A stretch of DNA of 64,000 bases from Aphodosoma sp045631465 (GCA_045631465.1 JAZQUV010000004.1:1-64000), one strand, 5' to 3'. Counted from the first letter of the stretch, positions 7,771 through 16,505 are shown. Notes: generated from the sequence alone by a model not told the origin. Made by a program: numbers and translations.

Positions 7771-9396
7771 TTATTGAATTCCTATTTTTTCTGCATTATA
7801 CACTTCGCGATTATTCTTATCATTGATATCACCATGAACAAATGCAACAACTTCCATATCTTCTAACACACAATCAAAACCACCAACTTTCTCTGGAATA
7901 GTGTATGTATATTCTGCAGAATAATTACCATCAGCATCGAGAGTAAGTTTATCTCCGAGTGATGAAGTCAAGAATGCACGTGGCGATGTATGATAATAAT
8001 CGCCAGCTGCACCTGCTTGTGATGCCACCATATTATCTTGATTTACAAGCACTGTGATATACGCTACATCTTTCAACGAATTACCTTTAACCGCAACTTT
8101 CAATTCTCGTGTCGCCGCATCAAACTCACGGGTCAACTCCATTGTTGCCTCTGCAGGTGTAGGAATCAACGATGCCAAAAGCGAAGATGTGATATAACCT
8201 GGATGCCATATAAGAGTCTCTTTTGCTGTTTCATTATATTTCATCACTTTACGGTCTATATTACATTGTGGTGCTGCATTAACACCAAGTGCATTTGCAA
8301 CATCCATTGTACCAGGAATTGTAAACGCATCTCCTACTCCAATCAAATATGTGTGATGTGCTACCCAACATACTTGCTCTGGATTTGTCAACTCAGCGAG
8401 AGCCTTTTTAATCGAATTTGCACCATCTGGACAATTCGAGCAACTTTGACCTGTAAATTGTTCAACCAAAATGGCATTACGTTTCAATCCTGCATAAACA
8501 TTCAATGTTGATTTATATTCTTCCGATTCTACAGCTTGACCTTTGACTTTTGCCTTAAGAGCAAAATCAACATTACCTTCTACATCTCCTACTGGCACCA
8601 AAATCTCAACTTTTGCAGTCTGACCATTACGCAATACACGTTCTACATCAACTTTTGATTCTTTTCCACCAATCACACTCAAAACCTCTAAACCTGAAAT
8701 TGTACAAACACCAGCATTTCTAATCTCCACAATAGCTTTAAAAGTATCGTTTGCACGTGTTGCCTCTGGCACCGACACTTTATCTACCGAAATTGCATAT
8801 TCTGTCTCAGCAGAGTAGTCCCCACCATTGAGGATTGCTTGAACCGACCAATAACCCTTTGTGCCCATTTGCGACAATTGATACCAATCGTTATTCCACC
8901 ACATAAATTCTGTAGGCACCATTTTCGATGCTGGCTCTAGTCCAATCACAAATCCTGTACCTGTAATTTTATATCCAACATAAAGACTATCACCTGTGAT
9001 AGCCACTGGTTCGTCAAACAATACATATTGCCAACCTTCGTCAACCCAAGTAAATGACTTACGAGCCAATGCGCTGTCAAGATTTTTCTCTGTCAAAACA
9101 AAAACTTCTGCATCAGTCACACTACCAGCAATCAACGCACGCACACCAATAATATGTGTTCCATGAGCTGCCAATTCGCTACCGCTCAACAACGTAGCAG
9201 TTGCCATTGTATATGGTTGATTCATACCGAAACGACCATCTTCTCTACTATTAACTGGGTCTGTACAATTACCATATAGGTATACATACTCTTTTACTTC
9301 TGGTTCTTGTGGTTCAACCGATGGCTCACAAGCCACAAACAATGTAGCAGTAAAAATAGCAATTACCACCACTGAAAAAAGATTTTTAAGTCTCAT
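7771..9396 (-). CDS. Omp28-related lipoprotein
   Basis: A 541-residue predicted lipoprotein with signal peptide and lipobox ending FVAC, giving lipidated Cys23. The C-terminal half contains ILVEQFTGQSCSNCPDGANS at about 309-328, followed by VCWVAHHTY and APQCNIDR. This is the thioredoxin-like pattern of the Omp28-related outer-membrane family of Bacteroidetes, with CSNC at 319-322 in the position of a redox CxxC. The N-terminal part (about 35-300) is strand-rich and probably made of Ig-like domains. The protein is likely held on the outer membrane. It is a paralogue of the next gene upstream and has its own promoter. Function of the family is not established; a redox or folding role is inference. 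Confidence 0.8.
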   Translation of the reverse strand: MRLKNLFSVVVIAIFTATLFVACEPSVEPQEPEVKEYVYLYGNCTDPVNSREDGRFGMNQPYTMATATLLSGSELAAHGTHIIGVRALIAGSVTDAEVFVLTEKNLDSALARKSFTWVDEGWQYVLFDEPVAITGDSLYVGYKITGTGFVIGLEPASKMVPTEFMWWNNDWYQLSQMGTKGYWSVQAILNGGDYSAETEYAISVDKVSVPEATRANDTFKAIVEIRNAGVCTISGLEVLSVIGGKESKVDVERVLRNGQTAKVEILVPVGDVEGNVDFALKAKVKGQAVESEEYKSTLNVYAGLKRNAILVEQFTGQSCSNCPDGANSIKKALAELTNPEQVCWVAHHTYLIGVGDAFTIPGTMDVANALGVNAAPQCNIDRKVMKYNETAKETLIWHPGYITSSLLASLIPTPAEATMELTREFDAATRELKVAVKGNSLKDVAYITVLVNQDNMVASQAGAAGDYYHTSPRAFLTSSLGDKLTLDADGNYSAEYTYTIPEKVGGFDCVLEDMEVVAFVHGDINDKNNREVYNAEKIGIQ

Positions 9397-9431
9397 AAAA
9401 AAGTGTTTTTTTATATAATTATTTTACCTTG

Positions 9432-9462
9432 CAAAGTTACTAATACTTTTCGATATAACAAA
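9432..9462 (-). promoter_or_regulatory. Promoter of the first Omp28-like gene
   Basis: On the minus strand TAACTTTG (9432-9439) is preceded 19 bp upstream by TTTG (9459-9462), the canonical Bacteroidetes -7/-33 pair. The start codon is at 9396. Confidence 0.75.
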
Positions 9463-9471
9463 CAAATTTTC

Positions 9472-9505
9472 AAAAAAAAGAAGCACCGATTTCAATCGAT
9501 GCTTC
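9472..9505 (-). terminator. Terminator of the second Omp28-like gene
   Basis: On the minus strand GAAGCATCGAT and ATCGGTGCTTC pair in a stem with one G-T wobble, followed by eight T. It lies 20-50 bases past the stop of the gene at 9525-11255 and upstream of the next promoter. Confidence 0.85.
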
Positions 9506-9524
9506 TCTATATATTTTTTATGAA

Positions 9525-11255
9525 TTAACGACAAATTTGTTCGCAAACTGGTTTAAGTTCTACATTGAAAATATCAACATCTATATCGTTAGTATAAAGC
9601 GACATTGCACGCATAGCTGCCGACGAAACTTCTGGCACTACCGACACTTGATCTGCATTATAAACCAAACGACTTTCTGGATCTGAGATATTACCATGAA
9701 CCAATACTGCTACATCCATATTTTCTGGAAGACATTCAAAGCTACCTACAGTTGCTGGGATTGTGTATGTATAAGTCACTGTATAATTACCCTCTGCATC
9801 AAGCTCAAGTTTATCACCTTTTGATGCTGTCAAGAATTTACGAGGAGCATTATTATGTACATATTCTCCTGTTGCTCCACTTTGTCTTGCCACAATACCG
9901 CTTTGTGTAACAATTGCTGTTATATAAGCATCTTTTTCTATTGCACGGCCTTTCACTTCAACTGCCAATTCACGAGTCTCTGCGTTATAAGTGCGGCTAA
10001 GTTCAATTGTTGCAAGACCTGGCTCATTCAATGCTCTTTCAAGAATTGCTTTTGTTGCATAACCTGGGTGCCAAATAAGTTCTTCTACACCCATACCATA
10101 ATCCATTGGCAAACGATTGATATTACATTGTGGAGCTGCATTCACATAAAGATAATTTGCAATATCCAAACTTCCATTAATAGTAAACTGGTCTGTACCA
10201 TAAGTGTGGTGTGCTACCCATACAGCTGCATTTGGATTTGTCATTTTTGCAATCGCTTCCGACATTGCTTTTGATCCACCAGGACAGTTTGGACAATCTT
10301 GACCTGTAAATTGTTCGATATAAATGCAATTACGTGCAACTGTTTCAGAATAAACACTAAGTGTTTTCTTCACTGTATTATCAGCCTCGCGATCTTCTGT
10401 TACACCTGCTTCTGTTGCTATTACCGATGCTTCAACACTACCACCTGCCGCAGGTGCCGAAATCACTGGGAATGTTATAAACGCCGATTGTCCATTCATC
10501 AATTTTTCTGGCACTGTAACCGAAACTGAAGAACCTCCAATCACACACTCAACTTCCACATTACCAGTTTGTTTAATACCTGCATTACGCACTTCACAAG
10601 TCACGTTGATTGGTTCGCCAGAGGTAACTCGCTTTGGCATTGTCACACATTCAACCACAAGGTCATGTTGATTTTCATCTTTATAATCTCCTCCTGTAAC
10701 AATCGCTTGAATCGACCACAAAGCTTTACCTGCTGCCTTACTCAACAATTGCCATTGACCTTCAAGGCAAATCCATTCTGTTTTGTGTGCTTTACTTGCA
10801 CTTTCTGCTGCCAAAACAGAACCTTCTCCTGTCACTGTATAACCAATATAAATATCTTGGTTGTTCAATTTGATTGGTTCATCAAACATCACATATTGCC
10901 AACCACCTTGTTTATACGTAAATTCTTTGATGTATGTTGGATTTTCATAGTCATCACCAGCCCAAACTGTTGCATTTGTTACTTCATCACCAATATAAGC
11001 ACGAATACCAATAATTTCTTTACCTTTTTCAAGCAAATCCATACCATCCAACATAGATGCTGCCGAATATGTATGATCTCTACCATCAGTTATACCCATT
11101 GTATAACCATGCATACCCGATTGCTTACAATTACCAAAAAGATAAACATCATTTCCACCTGTTGGTTTTGTTCCTGTAATAATGTCACATGATGCAAATA
11201 CCACCAAGCACAAAACTAAAGCAAATGTTGCTTTAAACAAATTTTTCAAATTCAT
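9525..11255 (-). CDS. Omp28-related lipoprotein (paralogue)
   Basis: A 576-residue predicted lipoprotein; the lipobox VFASC gives Cys23. It shares with the neighbouring 541-residue protein the order of domains and many stretches: VYLFGNC near 37, GWQYVMFDEPI near 118, WSIQAIVTGGDY near 180, IEQFTGQDCPNCPGGS near 313 and APQCNINRL. CPNC at 321-324 is the candidate redox pair. It differs by a C-terminal tail of about 40 residues (VVPEVSSAAMRAMSLYTND...). The two genes are tandem paralogues, each with its own promoter, and a terminator separates them, so they can be expressed independently. Confidence 0.8.
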   Translation of the reverse strand: MNLKNLFKATFALVLCLVVFASCDIITGTKPTGGNDVYLFGNCKQSGMHGYTMGITDGRDHTYSAASMLDGMDLLEKGKEIIGIRAYIGDEVTNATVWAGDDYENPTYIKEFTYKQGGWQYVMFDEPIKLNNQDIYIGYTVTGEGSVLAAESASKAHKTEWICLEGQWQLLSKAAGKALWSIQAIVTGGDYKDENQHDLVVECVTMPKRVTSGEPINVTCEVRNAGIKQTGNVEVECVIGGSSVSVTVPEKLMNGQSAFITFPVISAPAAGGSVEASVIATEAGVTEDREADNTVKKTLSVYSETVARNCIYIEQFTGQDCPNCPGGSKAMSEAIAKMTNPNAAVWVAHHTYGTDQFTINGSLDIANYLYVNAAPQCNINRLPMDYGMGVEELIWHPGYATKAILERALNEPGLATIELSRTYNAETRELAVEVKGRAIEKDAYITAIVTQSGIVARQSGATGEYVHNNAPRKFLTASKGDKLELDAEGNYTVTYTYTIPATVGSFECLPENMDVAVLVHGNISDPESRLVYNADQVSVVPEVSSAAMRAMSLYTNDIDVDIFNVELKPVCEQICR

Positions 11256-11313
11256 AAAATTTTCAAGATTTTAAGTTATTAGATAAAAGATTAAAAGGTT
11301 AATTACCAAGATG

Positions 11314-11345
11314 CAAAGTTAGCAATTGTTTTTCAAAAATACAAA
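11314..11345 (-). promoter_or_regulatory. Promoter of the second Omp28-like gene
   Basis: On the minus strand TAACTTTG (11314-11321) lies 20 bp downstream of TTTG (11342-11345). The start codon at 11255 follows after a leader of about 50 bases. The -33 element sits at the end of the preceding gene. Confidence 0.75.
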
Positions 11346-11364
11346 AACTTATAACAGTTTTAAT

Positions 11365-12531
11365 TTATTTTAACACTATCGCTGCCCGATACACCGTATT
11401 CTCTGTCACAGGGCACAACGAAAAATACCCCTTTTCAAATCTACCATCTTCTATTTGAATAGGGTTTTCTTCCATTTGGATTTTATGGTCTCCCAACAAT
11501 TGTCCTGGTGGAAAATGATCTATCGTAAAAACTCCTTTCACTCCTTTTTTCACACATCTATCATATACAGTCCGAGCAACCATACCCATAGTCATACGCA
11601 AATTAAACTCAACAACTGGGTCTATTCTATAAGTTCCTTGCTCTTCATACACAAACATATCAACCCCAACAAATCCAGTATATGTTTTTGCCACTCGTTC
11701 TCGCAAAAAAAGCACCAATTCATCGCGAATCCAATGCAAATAATCTACCGAAACATATTTCGTCAATTCTGCTTCAATATCTTCATTCGACCACAAATAA
11801 TTCCCTCGATAAATCCCACTACCCTCAGTAAAAAACAACGAATATCCGGCAAACGACACATCTCCACGCCCAACCTTAAATTCCATAGCAAAATCTTGCA
11901 CTCTATTATAGGCTATCTCCCCCATCACCGAACCCTGCTTTTCTATTACTCGTTTACACCATCCCGAAAGACTTGGAGTCAATGCCCCCGACGACCAAAA
12001 CACGCCCTTCCCGCTTCCGCTCCATGGCGCTTTAAACACTACTTCCGGATATTTCGATGCAAAAGCATTAACCTCCACCAATGTCTTCAACTCTACCGCT
12101 GTTTGTGGCAAAGAATCAGGATAAATAGAATGACTGCGCAAATAGTTCATCGCTTCAATAGTCAATCTTCTATGCGACAACTGTTTGTATTCTTCAATTT
12201 TCTCTATCGAAGGCAATAATTTCTCCGACACTCCATTATTCTGAAAAAATTTACGCACTGCCAAATCCCATCCCCACGGCTCTACTTTAAACTCTTCTAT
12301 CTTATCTTTCGAAAACAATGGTATAGTAGCAACATCCAACCCTAGCACATTCAAATCATCGCCAAACTCTTGGTCACTCAACACCTCCGACGCCACCTCT
12401 TCGGCAAACCAACATGGCAACAACGACAAGTCGTCTGCAAATGCCGTTGCCGATTCTGGAGCCTGAAAATGTGCACTTCCATTTGCTAATGCCAAATCAT
12501 GCTCAGGATTAAAATAATATAATCTTGACAT
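11365..12531 (-). CDS. ATP-grasp-like protein, conserved in Bacteroidetes
   Basis: A 388-residue protein beginning MSRLYYFNPEHDLALANGS, an N-terminus I associate with an unnamed Bacteroidetes family. The second half looks like an ATP-grasp ligase: VVFKAPWSGSGKGVFW near 158-174 resembles the nucleotide-binding loop, GEIAYNRVQDFAMEF follows, and GFVGVDMFVYEEQGTYRIDPVVEFNLRMTMG near 300-330 carries the acidic and Asn residues that hold metal and ATP. The substrate is unknown. It is followed on the same strand by the two Omp28-like genes and preceded by sufE, 44 bases away, with a heptad array at the junction. The ATP-grasp assignment rests on motifs read by eye. Confidence 0.65.
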   Translation of the reverse strand: MSRLYYFNPEHDLALANGSAHFQAPESATAFADDLSLLPCWFAEEVASEVLSDQEFGDDLNVLGLDVATIPLFSKDKIEEFKVEPWGWDLAVRKFFQNNGVSEKLLPSIEKIEEYKQLSHRRLTIEAMNYLRSHSIYPDSLPQTAVELKTLVEVNAFASKYPEVVFKAPWSGSGKGVFWSSGALTPSLSGWCKRVIEKQGSVMGEIAYNRVQDFAMEFKVGRGDVSFAGYSLFFTEGSGIYRGNYLWSNEDIEAELTKYVSVDYLHWIRDELVLFLRERVAKTYTGFVGVDMFVYEEQGTYRIDPVVEFNLRMTMGMVARTVYDRCVKKGVKGVFTIDHFPPGQLLGDHKIQMEENPIQIEDGRFEKGYFSLCPVTENTVYRAAIVLK

Positions 12532-12575
12532 CTAAATTTTAATTTACTTTTTCCACTCTAAAAAACCTTCTCTCC

Positions 12576-13001
12576 TCAGTTGTCACTTCTCAACTTAAGT
12601 ATTGCATAAGCTTTCATCTTCTCCACCATCGACACAAGACCATTACTTCGAGTTGGAGACAAATGCTCTTTTAAACCGATTTTATCGAGGAATCCAAAAT
12701 CATACTTCACAACCTCTTCGGCTGTGCAACCCGACATCATGTTTATCAACAACGCAACTATTCCTTTTACAATAATTGCATCACTTTCTCCTCTAAAATA
12801 CAATCGACCATCTTGCTCATCACACACCAACCACACCTGACTCTGACAACCTCTAATCAACGTATCATCATTTTTCTCTTCCGCCGACAATCCTTCCAAT
12901 TCACCACCTAAATCTACAAGATACTGATAGCGATCCATCCAATCTTCATAAACCTCAAATTCTTCGATTAACTCAATCTCTTTTTCTTCTAATGTTTTCA
13001 T
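12576..13001 (-). CDS. sufE: SufE-family Fe-S cluster assembly protein
   Basis: A 141-residue SufE homologue. SufE accepts persulfide sulfur from the cysteine desulfurase SufS and passes it to the SufBCD scaffold. The acceptor Cys is in LIRGCQSQVWL (Cys52), and the C-terminal half shows the family's GLKEHLSPTRSNGL. Length matches the family. The desulfurase and scaffold genes are not in the window, although a SufT-type gene lies 5 kb away. The last six residues before the stop (KLRSDN) are encoded by a heptad repeat array (12577-12597). It lies between aroA and the ATP-grasp-like gene on the minus strand. Confidence 0.9.
   Translation of the reverse strand: MKTLEEKEIELIEEFEVYEDWMDRYQYLVDLGGELEGLSAEEKNDDTLIRGCQSQVWLVCDEQDGRLYFRGESDAIIVKGIVALLINMMSGCTAEEVVKYDFGFLDKIGLKEHLSPTRSNGLVSMVEKMKAYAILKLRSDN
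12577..12597. repeat. Heptad array encoding the C-terminus of SufE
   Basis: CAGTTGT, CACTTCT and CAACTTA lie in 7-bp register, each starting CA, and overlap the last codons and stop of sufE (minus strand). The payload CACTTCT recurs in the parA/parB array. Confidence 0.65.
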
Positions 13002-13029
13002 ATCTATTTAGTAATAAACTTGTTTGTTC

Positions 13030-14214
13030 CTATTTACAACAAATACTCTTGACTCTATCAAATTCTCTCCAAAACTCTGGATAAGACTTATTCACCACCT
13101 CAATATTCTCTATTTCAATCTCCCTAATCAAACTCACCGCTGCCATCGACATTGCTATTCTGTGGTCATTATATGTATTTATACAAGGCTTCTTTTTCGC
13201 CTCACAGTTCTCTCCCAACCAACAAATTTTACCGATTTCATCGTATTTCAACACATACCCACACTTTCGCATCTCAGTCATCAACGCATCTATTCTATCA
13301 CTCTCTTTCACCTTTAATGTTTTCACGCCACACAACTCAAACTCTACACCCAACAAGCATGCTGCCACCGCTATATACATCACCGCATCTGGCATATTCT
13401 CACAATTCAACTCCAATTTATCCACCTTACATCCACTCCACTCTATTGCAACATCACCCTCTATCTCTTTAGTCTTAACACCTAACTTCTCAAACACCTC
13501 CACTATTGCTCTATCGGGTTGAACACTATCTAAACTCAATCCCAAAAATCTAAACTCACCTCTTTTCAATACCGTCATCATAGCATACCACACTGTTACC
13601 GACGACCAATCTCTCTCTCCACTACGTCTCACCCCACTTCTATATTTTTCTATCACATTTTGTGTCAATCTAATATACGATTGCGACGCTACATCACCCT
13701 CATATTTAATCTCTATTCCCCCTTCTACTTTGTCGGCTATCAACATCAAAGCCGATGCAAACTGACTACTCAACGATGCATCTAATCTCACTTTACCTCC
13801 CTTCAATCGCCCTCCTCTTATCCTCAACGGAGCAAAACCCTCTTTCTCAATATATTCTATACTTGCCCCCATCCCCCTCAACGCATCCACCAATGGTCGT
13901 ATCGGACGCTCACACAATCGTTCTGTTCCAATCAACACCCACTCACCCTCTGTCACAGCACAATACGCAGTCAAAAACCTCAATGCCGTACCCGAAGCAT
14001 TTAAGGTGAGAGTTGAAAGTTGAAAGTTGTCCGACACGTCTGACAATTGTGCATTATATAACGCCTTCGACAACACAAATATATCATCATTCTCATCCTC
14101 AATCTCAATTTCTCTGCCATTCAAAGCATCCAACACCAACTCTCTCGCCCTCACACTTTTCGACAAAGGCAAAGAAAGTCGATATTTATCCAACAATTGC
14201 GAATTATGCATCAT
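13030..14214 (-). CDS. aroA: 3-phosphoshikimate 1-carboxyvinyltransferase (EPSP synthase) with inserted repeat
   Basis: A 394-residue EPSP synthase of the shikimate pathway, joining PEP to shikimate 3-phosphate. Marks in order are LPLSKSVRAREL at the N-terminus (substrate-binding Lys), ASGTALRFLTAY (the loop usually read GTAMR), ERPIRPLVDALRGMGA, SSQFASALMLIA, ESDRIDALMTEMRKCG, and YNDHRIAMSMAAVSL at the C-terminus. Just before GTALR the protein carries about a dozen extra residues (NAQLSDVSDNFQLSTLTL). They are encoded by heptad repeat units at 14002-14057 and stay in frame. The start codon lies inside another heptad array. Key residues are present, so the enzyme is probably active. The coding strand is unusually purine-rich. 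Confidence 0.92.
   Translation of the reverse strand: MMHNSQLLDKYRLSLPLSKSVRARELVLDALNGREIEIEDENDDIFVLSKALYNAQLSDVSDNFQLSTLTLNASGTALRFLTAYCAVTEGEWVLIGTERLCERPIRPLVDALRGMGASIEYIEKEGFAPLRIRGGRLKGGKVRLDASLSSQFASALMLIADKVEGGIEIKYEGDVASQSYIRLTQNVIEKYRSGVRRSGERDWSSVTVWYAMMTVLKRGEFRFLGLSLDSVQPDRAIVEVFEKLGVKTKEIEGDVAIEWSGCKVDKLELNCENMPDAVMYIAVAACLLGVEFELCGVKTLKVKESDRIDALMTEMRKCGYVLKYDEIGKICWLGENCEAKKKPCINTYNDHRIAMSMAAVSLIREIEIENIEVVNKSYPEFWREFDRVKSICCK
14002..14057. repeat. Heptad array inside the aroA coding sequence
   Basis: TAAGGTG, AGAGTTG, AAAGTTG and AAAGTTG run in 7-bp register at 14002-14029. A centre with imperfect inverted halves (GTCCGAC / GTCTGAC) follows, then CAATTGT and GCATTAT at 14044-14057. 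The TG-block, centre, CA-block order is the one seen between genes, but here it is inside a reading frame that it keeps open. Confidence 0.8.
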
Positions 14215-14222
14215 GAATTATC
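14195..14222. repeat. Heptad array containing the aroA start and the upstream stop codon
   Basis: AATTGCG, AATTATG, CATCATG and AATTATC are four consecutive 7-bp units. On the minus strand they supply the TAA stop of the DUF6242 lipoprotein gene (14218-14220), a three-base gap, the aroA ATG (14212-14214) and its first seven codons. AATTATG is the same unit as in the ackA 3' array. Confidence 0.8.
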
Positions 14223-15516
14223 TTCTAAATCCTGGCAACGAAGCATAATTCAATCCCATCCAAACATCATTAATCGATGTAGCCGACGAAGCTCGTCCTC
14301 CAATCAAATAAATATATCCCGATGGTGTAACCACCGCCGAATGCCCATAACGTGGCAAATACATATCACCTATTTCCGATTTCGCTTTTGGTTCGCCCCA
14401 ATTCAATCCAAAATCTTTCGAATACAATTGTGCATCTTTCACTACAACATCATCCGCGCCAACACCTCCAAACAACATCAAACCACCGCCATACTGAGCC
14501 ATCGCAGCATACGCACGAGGCGTAAATTGCTCCTTACCTCCTGTCATATCACTCCAATATGTGCCATCTTCACTACTCCACATCGACGACAAAAATCCGC
14601 CATTCACATCAATTCCTCCCACCACAAATACTCTCTCTCTACCCGAAGGCGCAGGCGCAACCATCATCGCTGCCCCTTTCACTGGGAACCCCGATGGCAA
14701 AACACCCAAATCCGTCCACATACCATCATCCAAACGTGCTATTCTATTTTCCTCAGTTACGCCAAAAATCTTACCATTCATAGCAAACAACAAATGCTCT
14801 ACTGCGATGCCTGTTATCACCTCCGACGTCCAGGTCACACCATCGGCACTCTTATACAACTCGCCATCAGTGAAATAATAAATAAAATCCTCTGTTCCGA
14901 CCAAATAATTCAAGTCTGCCGATGCAAAATCAATATCCAAATCTGATGCCAACGCACTCCACGCCACACCATCAACGCTCTCATTCACCACCAAATCATT
15001 ATCAACCACAGCAAAATACATCAATTTTCCATTAAACCACAAAGCCTTTTCTGTTTGTGCATCTCCAACAAACACCTCGCTCTTCACTCCATTCCAAATA
15101 AATGTATCTGGGTCAACAGTATGCACATTCACTTTCACTCGATAGTCTGCCGATGTCTTTTTGTCCGATGCCACAACCGTAATTTTCACCTCTTCTCTAA
15201 AATCCAAACACAAATCTTTCATCTCATACAGATTTAGTGTATCATTGACATAAACCGCATGAAATTTCGGCGTAATCGTAAATCCCAACGAATCAATTCG
15301 CGTACCATAGTCTATCGAATCATAGTTATATATCAACATACTATCTTCGTTTATCAAAAACACATAATCGCTAATTCCCTTTACACTATCGCTGTACAAA
15401 TAGAAATTAGTAATAACTGGCTCATCCGACACTGCTGACGACGAAACCGAACCTTCCAAACAAGAGGTCAAACACCCCATCAACAACAAACCAAACAAAT
15501 AAAATTTAATCTTCAT
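14218..15516 (-). CDS. DUF6242-like lipoprotein with Kelch-type repeats
   Basis: A 432-residue predicted lipoprotein (lipobox CLTSC, lipidated Cys19). Residues about 30-135 form the domain I associate with DUF6242, a strand-rich module of Bacteroidetes lipoproteins (VITNFYLYSDSVKG...). The rest contains repeated four-strand blades typical of Kelch propellers, for example RVFVVGGIDVNGGFLSSMW, GGLMLFGGVGADDV and GYIYLIGGRASSATSINDVW, each with adjacent glycines. It is probably displayed at the outer membrane or in the periplasm; the ligand is unknown. It has its own promoter overlapping the end of lgt, and its stop codon lies three bases before the aroA ATG, which suggests translational coupling to an unrelated biosynthetic gene. 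Confidence 0.75.
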   Translation of the reverse strand: MKIKFYLFGLLLMGCLTSCLEGSVSSSAVSDEPVITNFYLYSDSVKGISDYVFLINEDSMLIYNYDSIDYGTRIDSLGFTITPKFHAVYVNDTLNLYEMKDLCLDFREEVKITVVASDKKTSADYRVKVNVHTVDPDTFIWNGVKSEVFVGDAQTEKALWFNGKLMYFAVVDNDLVVNESVDGVAWSALASDLDIDFASADLNYLVGTEDFIYYFTDGELYKSADGVTWTSEVITGIAVEHLLFAMNGKIFGVTEENRIARLDDGMWTDLGVLPSGFPVKGAAMMVAPAPSGRERVFVVGGIDVNGGFLSSMWSSEDGTYWSDMTGGKEQFTPRAYAAMAQYGGGLMLFGGVGADDVVVKDAQLYSKDFGLNWGEPKAKSEIGDMYLPRYGHSAVVTPSGYIYLIGGRASSATSINDVWMGLNYASLPGFRR

Positions 15517-15539
15517 ATTTTCTACATTTTTTTAACTTG

Positions 15540-15547
15540 CAAAGTTA
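15540..15547 (-). promoter_or_regulatory. -7 box of the DUF6242 gene
   Basis: TAACTTTG on the minus strand, overlapping the lgt stop codon and lying 24 bases upstream of the DUF6242 gene start at 15516. No clear TTTG was seen at the expected distance upstream. Confidence 0.5.
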
Positions 15548-16396
15548 ACCATTATTTTCCGATTTTACACTATTTTCGCCACATTTTTGCGTATAAATCA
15601 TCATCACCACGCCCAAAACAAATAGTGGCACGCTCAACCACTGCCCCATATTCAATGCCATATCACGCTCAAATCCCACTTGCACCTCTTTCACAAACTC
15701 TACACAAAACCTAAATCCAGCTATCACCATCAATTGCAACGACACATAAAATCCCCATTTCACCGAATTATAACGCATTTTTCTAAACAACCAAGCCCCC
15801 ATTCCAAACAACGCAAAAAAGAACACCGACTCATACAACTGCGCCGGATGGCGAGGCAACCCATCAATCACAGGAAACACAAAAGCCCAAACCACATCTG
15901 TCGGCGCGCCAACAATCTCCGAATTCATCAAATTCCCCAATCGTATAAATCCCCCTGCCAATGGCGTGGCCAACGCCAACCAATCCATTATCGGTAATAT
16001 ATCCAATTTCGAAAAACACTTAAACAAAATCAAAGCCAACATCAACCCCACAATTCCCCCATGACTAGCCAAACCATGATACCCCGTAAAGTAAAAATCA
16101 CCCATTTCATCGACTCCCACAGGCAACAACATCTCCACCGGACGCGACAAATAATACTCTGGCTCATAACACAAGCAATGACACAATCGTGCACCAAGAA
16201 ATATTCCCAAAAATGCCCAAATCACCAAATTCTCAAAATGCCTCTGCTCCACACCAAATTCCACAAACCGTCTCCTCACATACAATCCCGCCAACACAAG
16301 TCCTGTCGCAAACAACACCCCATACCACAACAAAGTGAAATTCCCAACCGACAAAATCTCCGTACTTGGCGACCATACAATCCAACAAAAATTCAT
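15545..16396 (-). CDS. lgt: Prolipoprotein diacylglyceryl transferase
   Basis: A 283-residue integral inner-membrane enzyme that transfers diacylglycerol from phosphatidylglycerol to the lipobox cysteine of lipoproteins, the first step of lipoprotein maturation. Several hydrophobic helices are visible. Family marks are HGGIVGLMLAL, RLGNLMNSEIVGAPTD (the conserved GN..N.E region) and RHPAQLYES. Length is normal. It serves the several lipoproteins in this window, though the adjacency need not be functional. Two hairpins with T-runs lie between dusB and this gene, so lgt is probably not simply co-transcribed with dusB. Confidence 0.95.
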   Translation of the reverse strand: MNFCWIVWSPSTEILSVGNFTLLWYGVLFATGLVLAGLYVRRRFVEFGVEQRHFENLVIWAFLGIFLGARLCHCLCYEPEYYLSRPVEMLLPVGVDEMGDFYFTGYHGLASHGGIVGLMLALILFKCFSKLDILPIMDWLALATPLAGGFIRLGNLMNSEIVGAPTDVVWAFVFPVIDGLPRHPAQLYESVFFFALFGMGAWLFRKMRYNSVKWGFYVSLQLMVIAGFRFCVEFVKEVQVGFERDMALNMGQWLSVPLFVLGVVMMIYTQKCGENSVKSENNG

Positions 16397-16411
16397 ACTA
16401 TTTTCTTCCCT

Positions 16412-16436
16412 AAAAAATACACACTCTCAGTGTGTA
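16412..16436 (-). terminator. Hairpin with T-run, copy 1 of 2
   Basis: TACACAC and GTGTGTA form a perfect 7-bp stem around TCTCA; on the minus strand it is followed by six T. It lies 16 bases upstream of the lgt start. A near-identical copy is at 16506-16529. Confidence 0.55.
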
Positions 16437-16505
16437 CTCGTTCCAAAATTTTCCTAAATTTAAATATACTATACAGCAACCTGCAAGCAACCCTCTCCTT
16501 ACCTC

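Noticed and set aside
13152..14248. Several long plus-strand reading frames over aroA and DUF6242
   Set aside because: Their compositions (His, Ser, Pro, Thr-rich) are those of antisense shadows of G/A-rich minus-strand genes.
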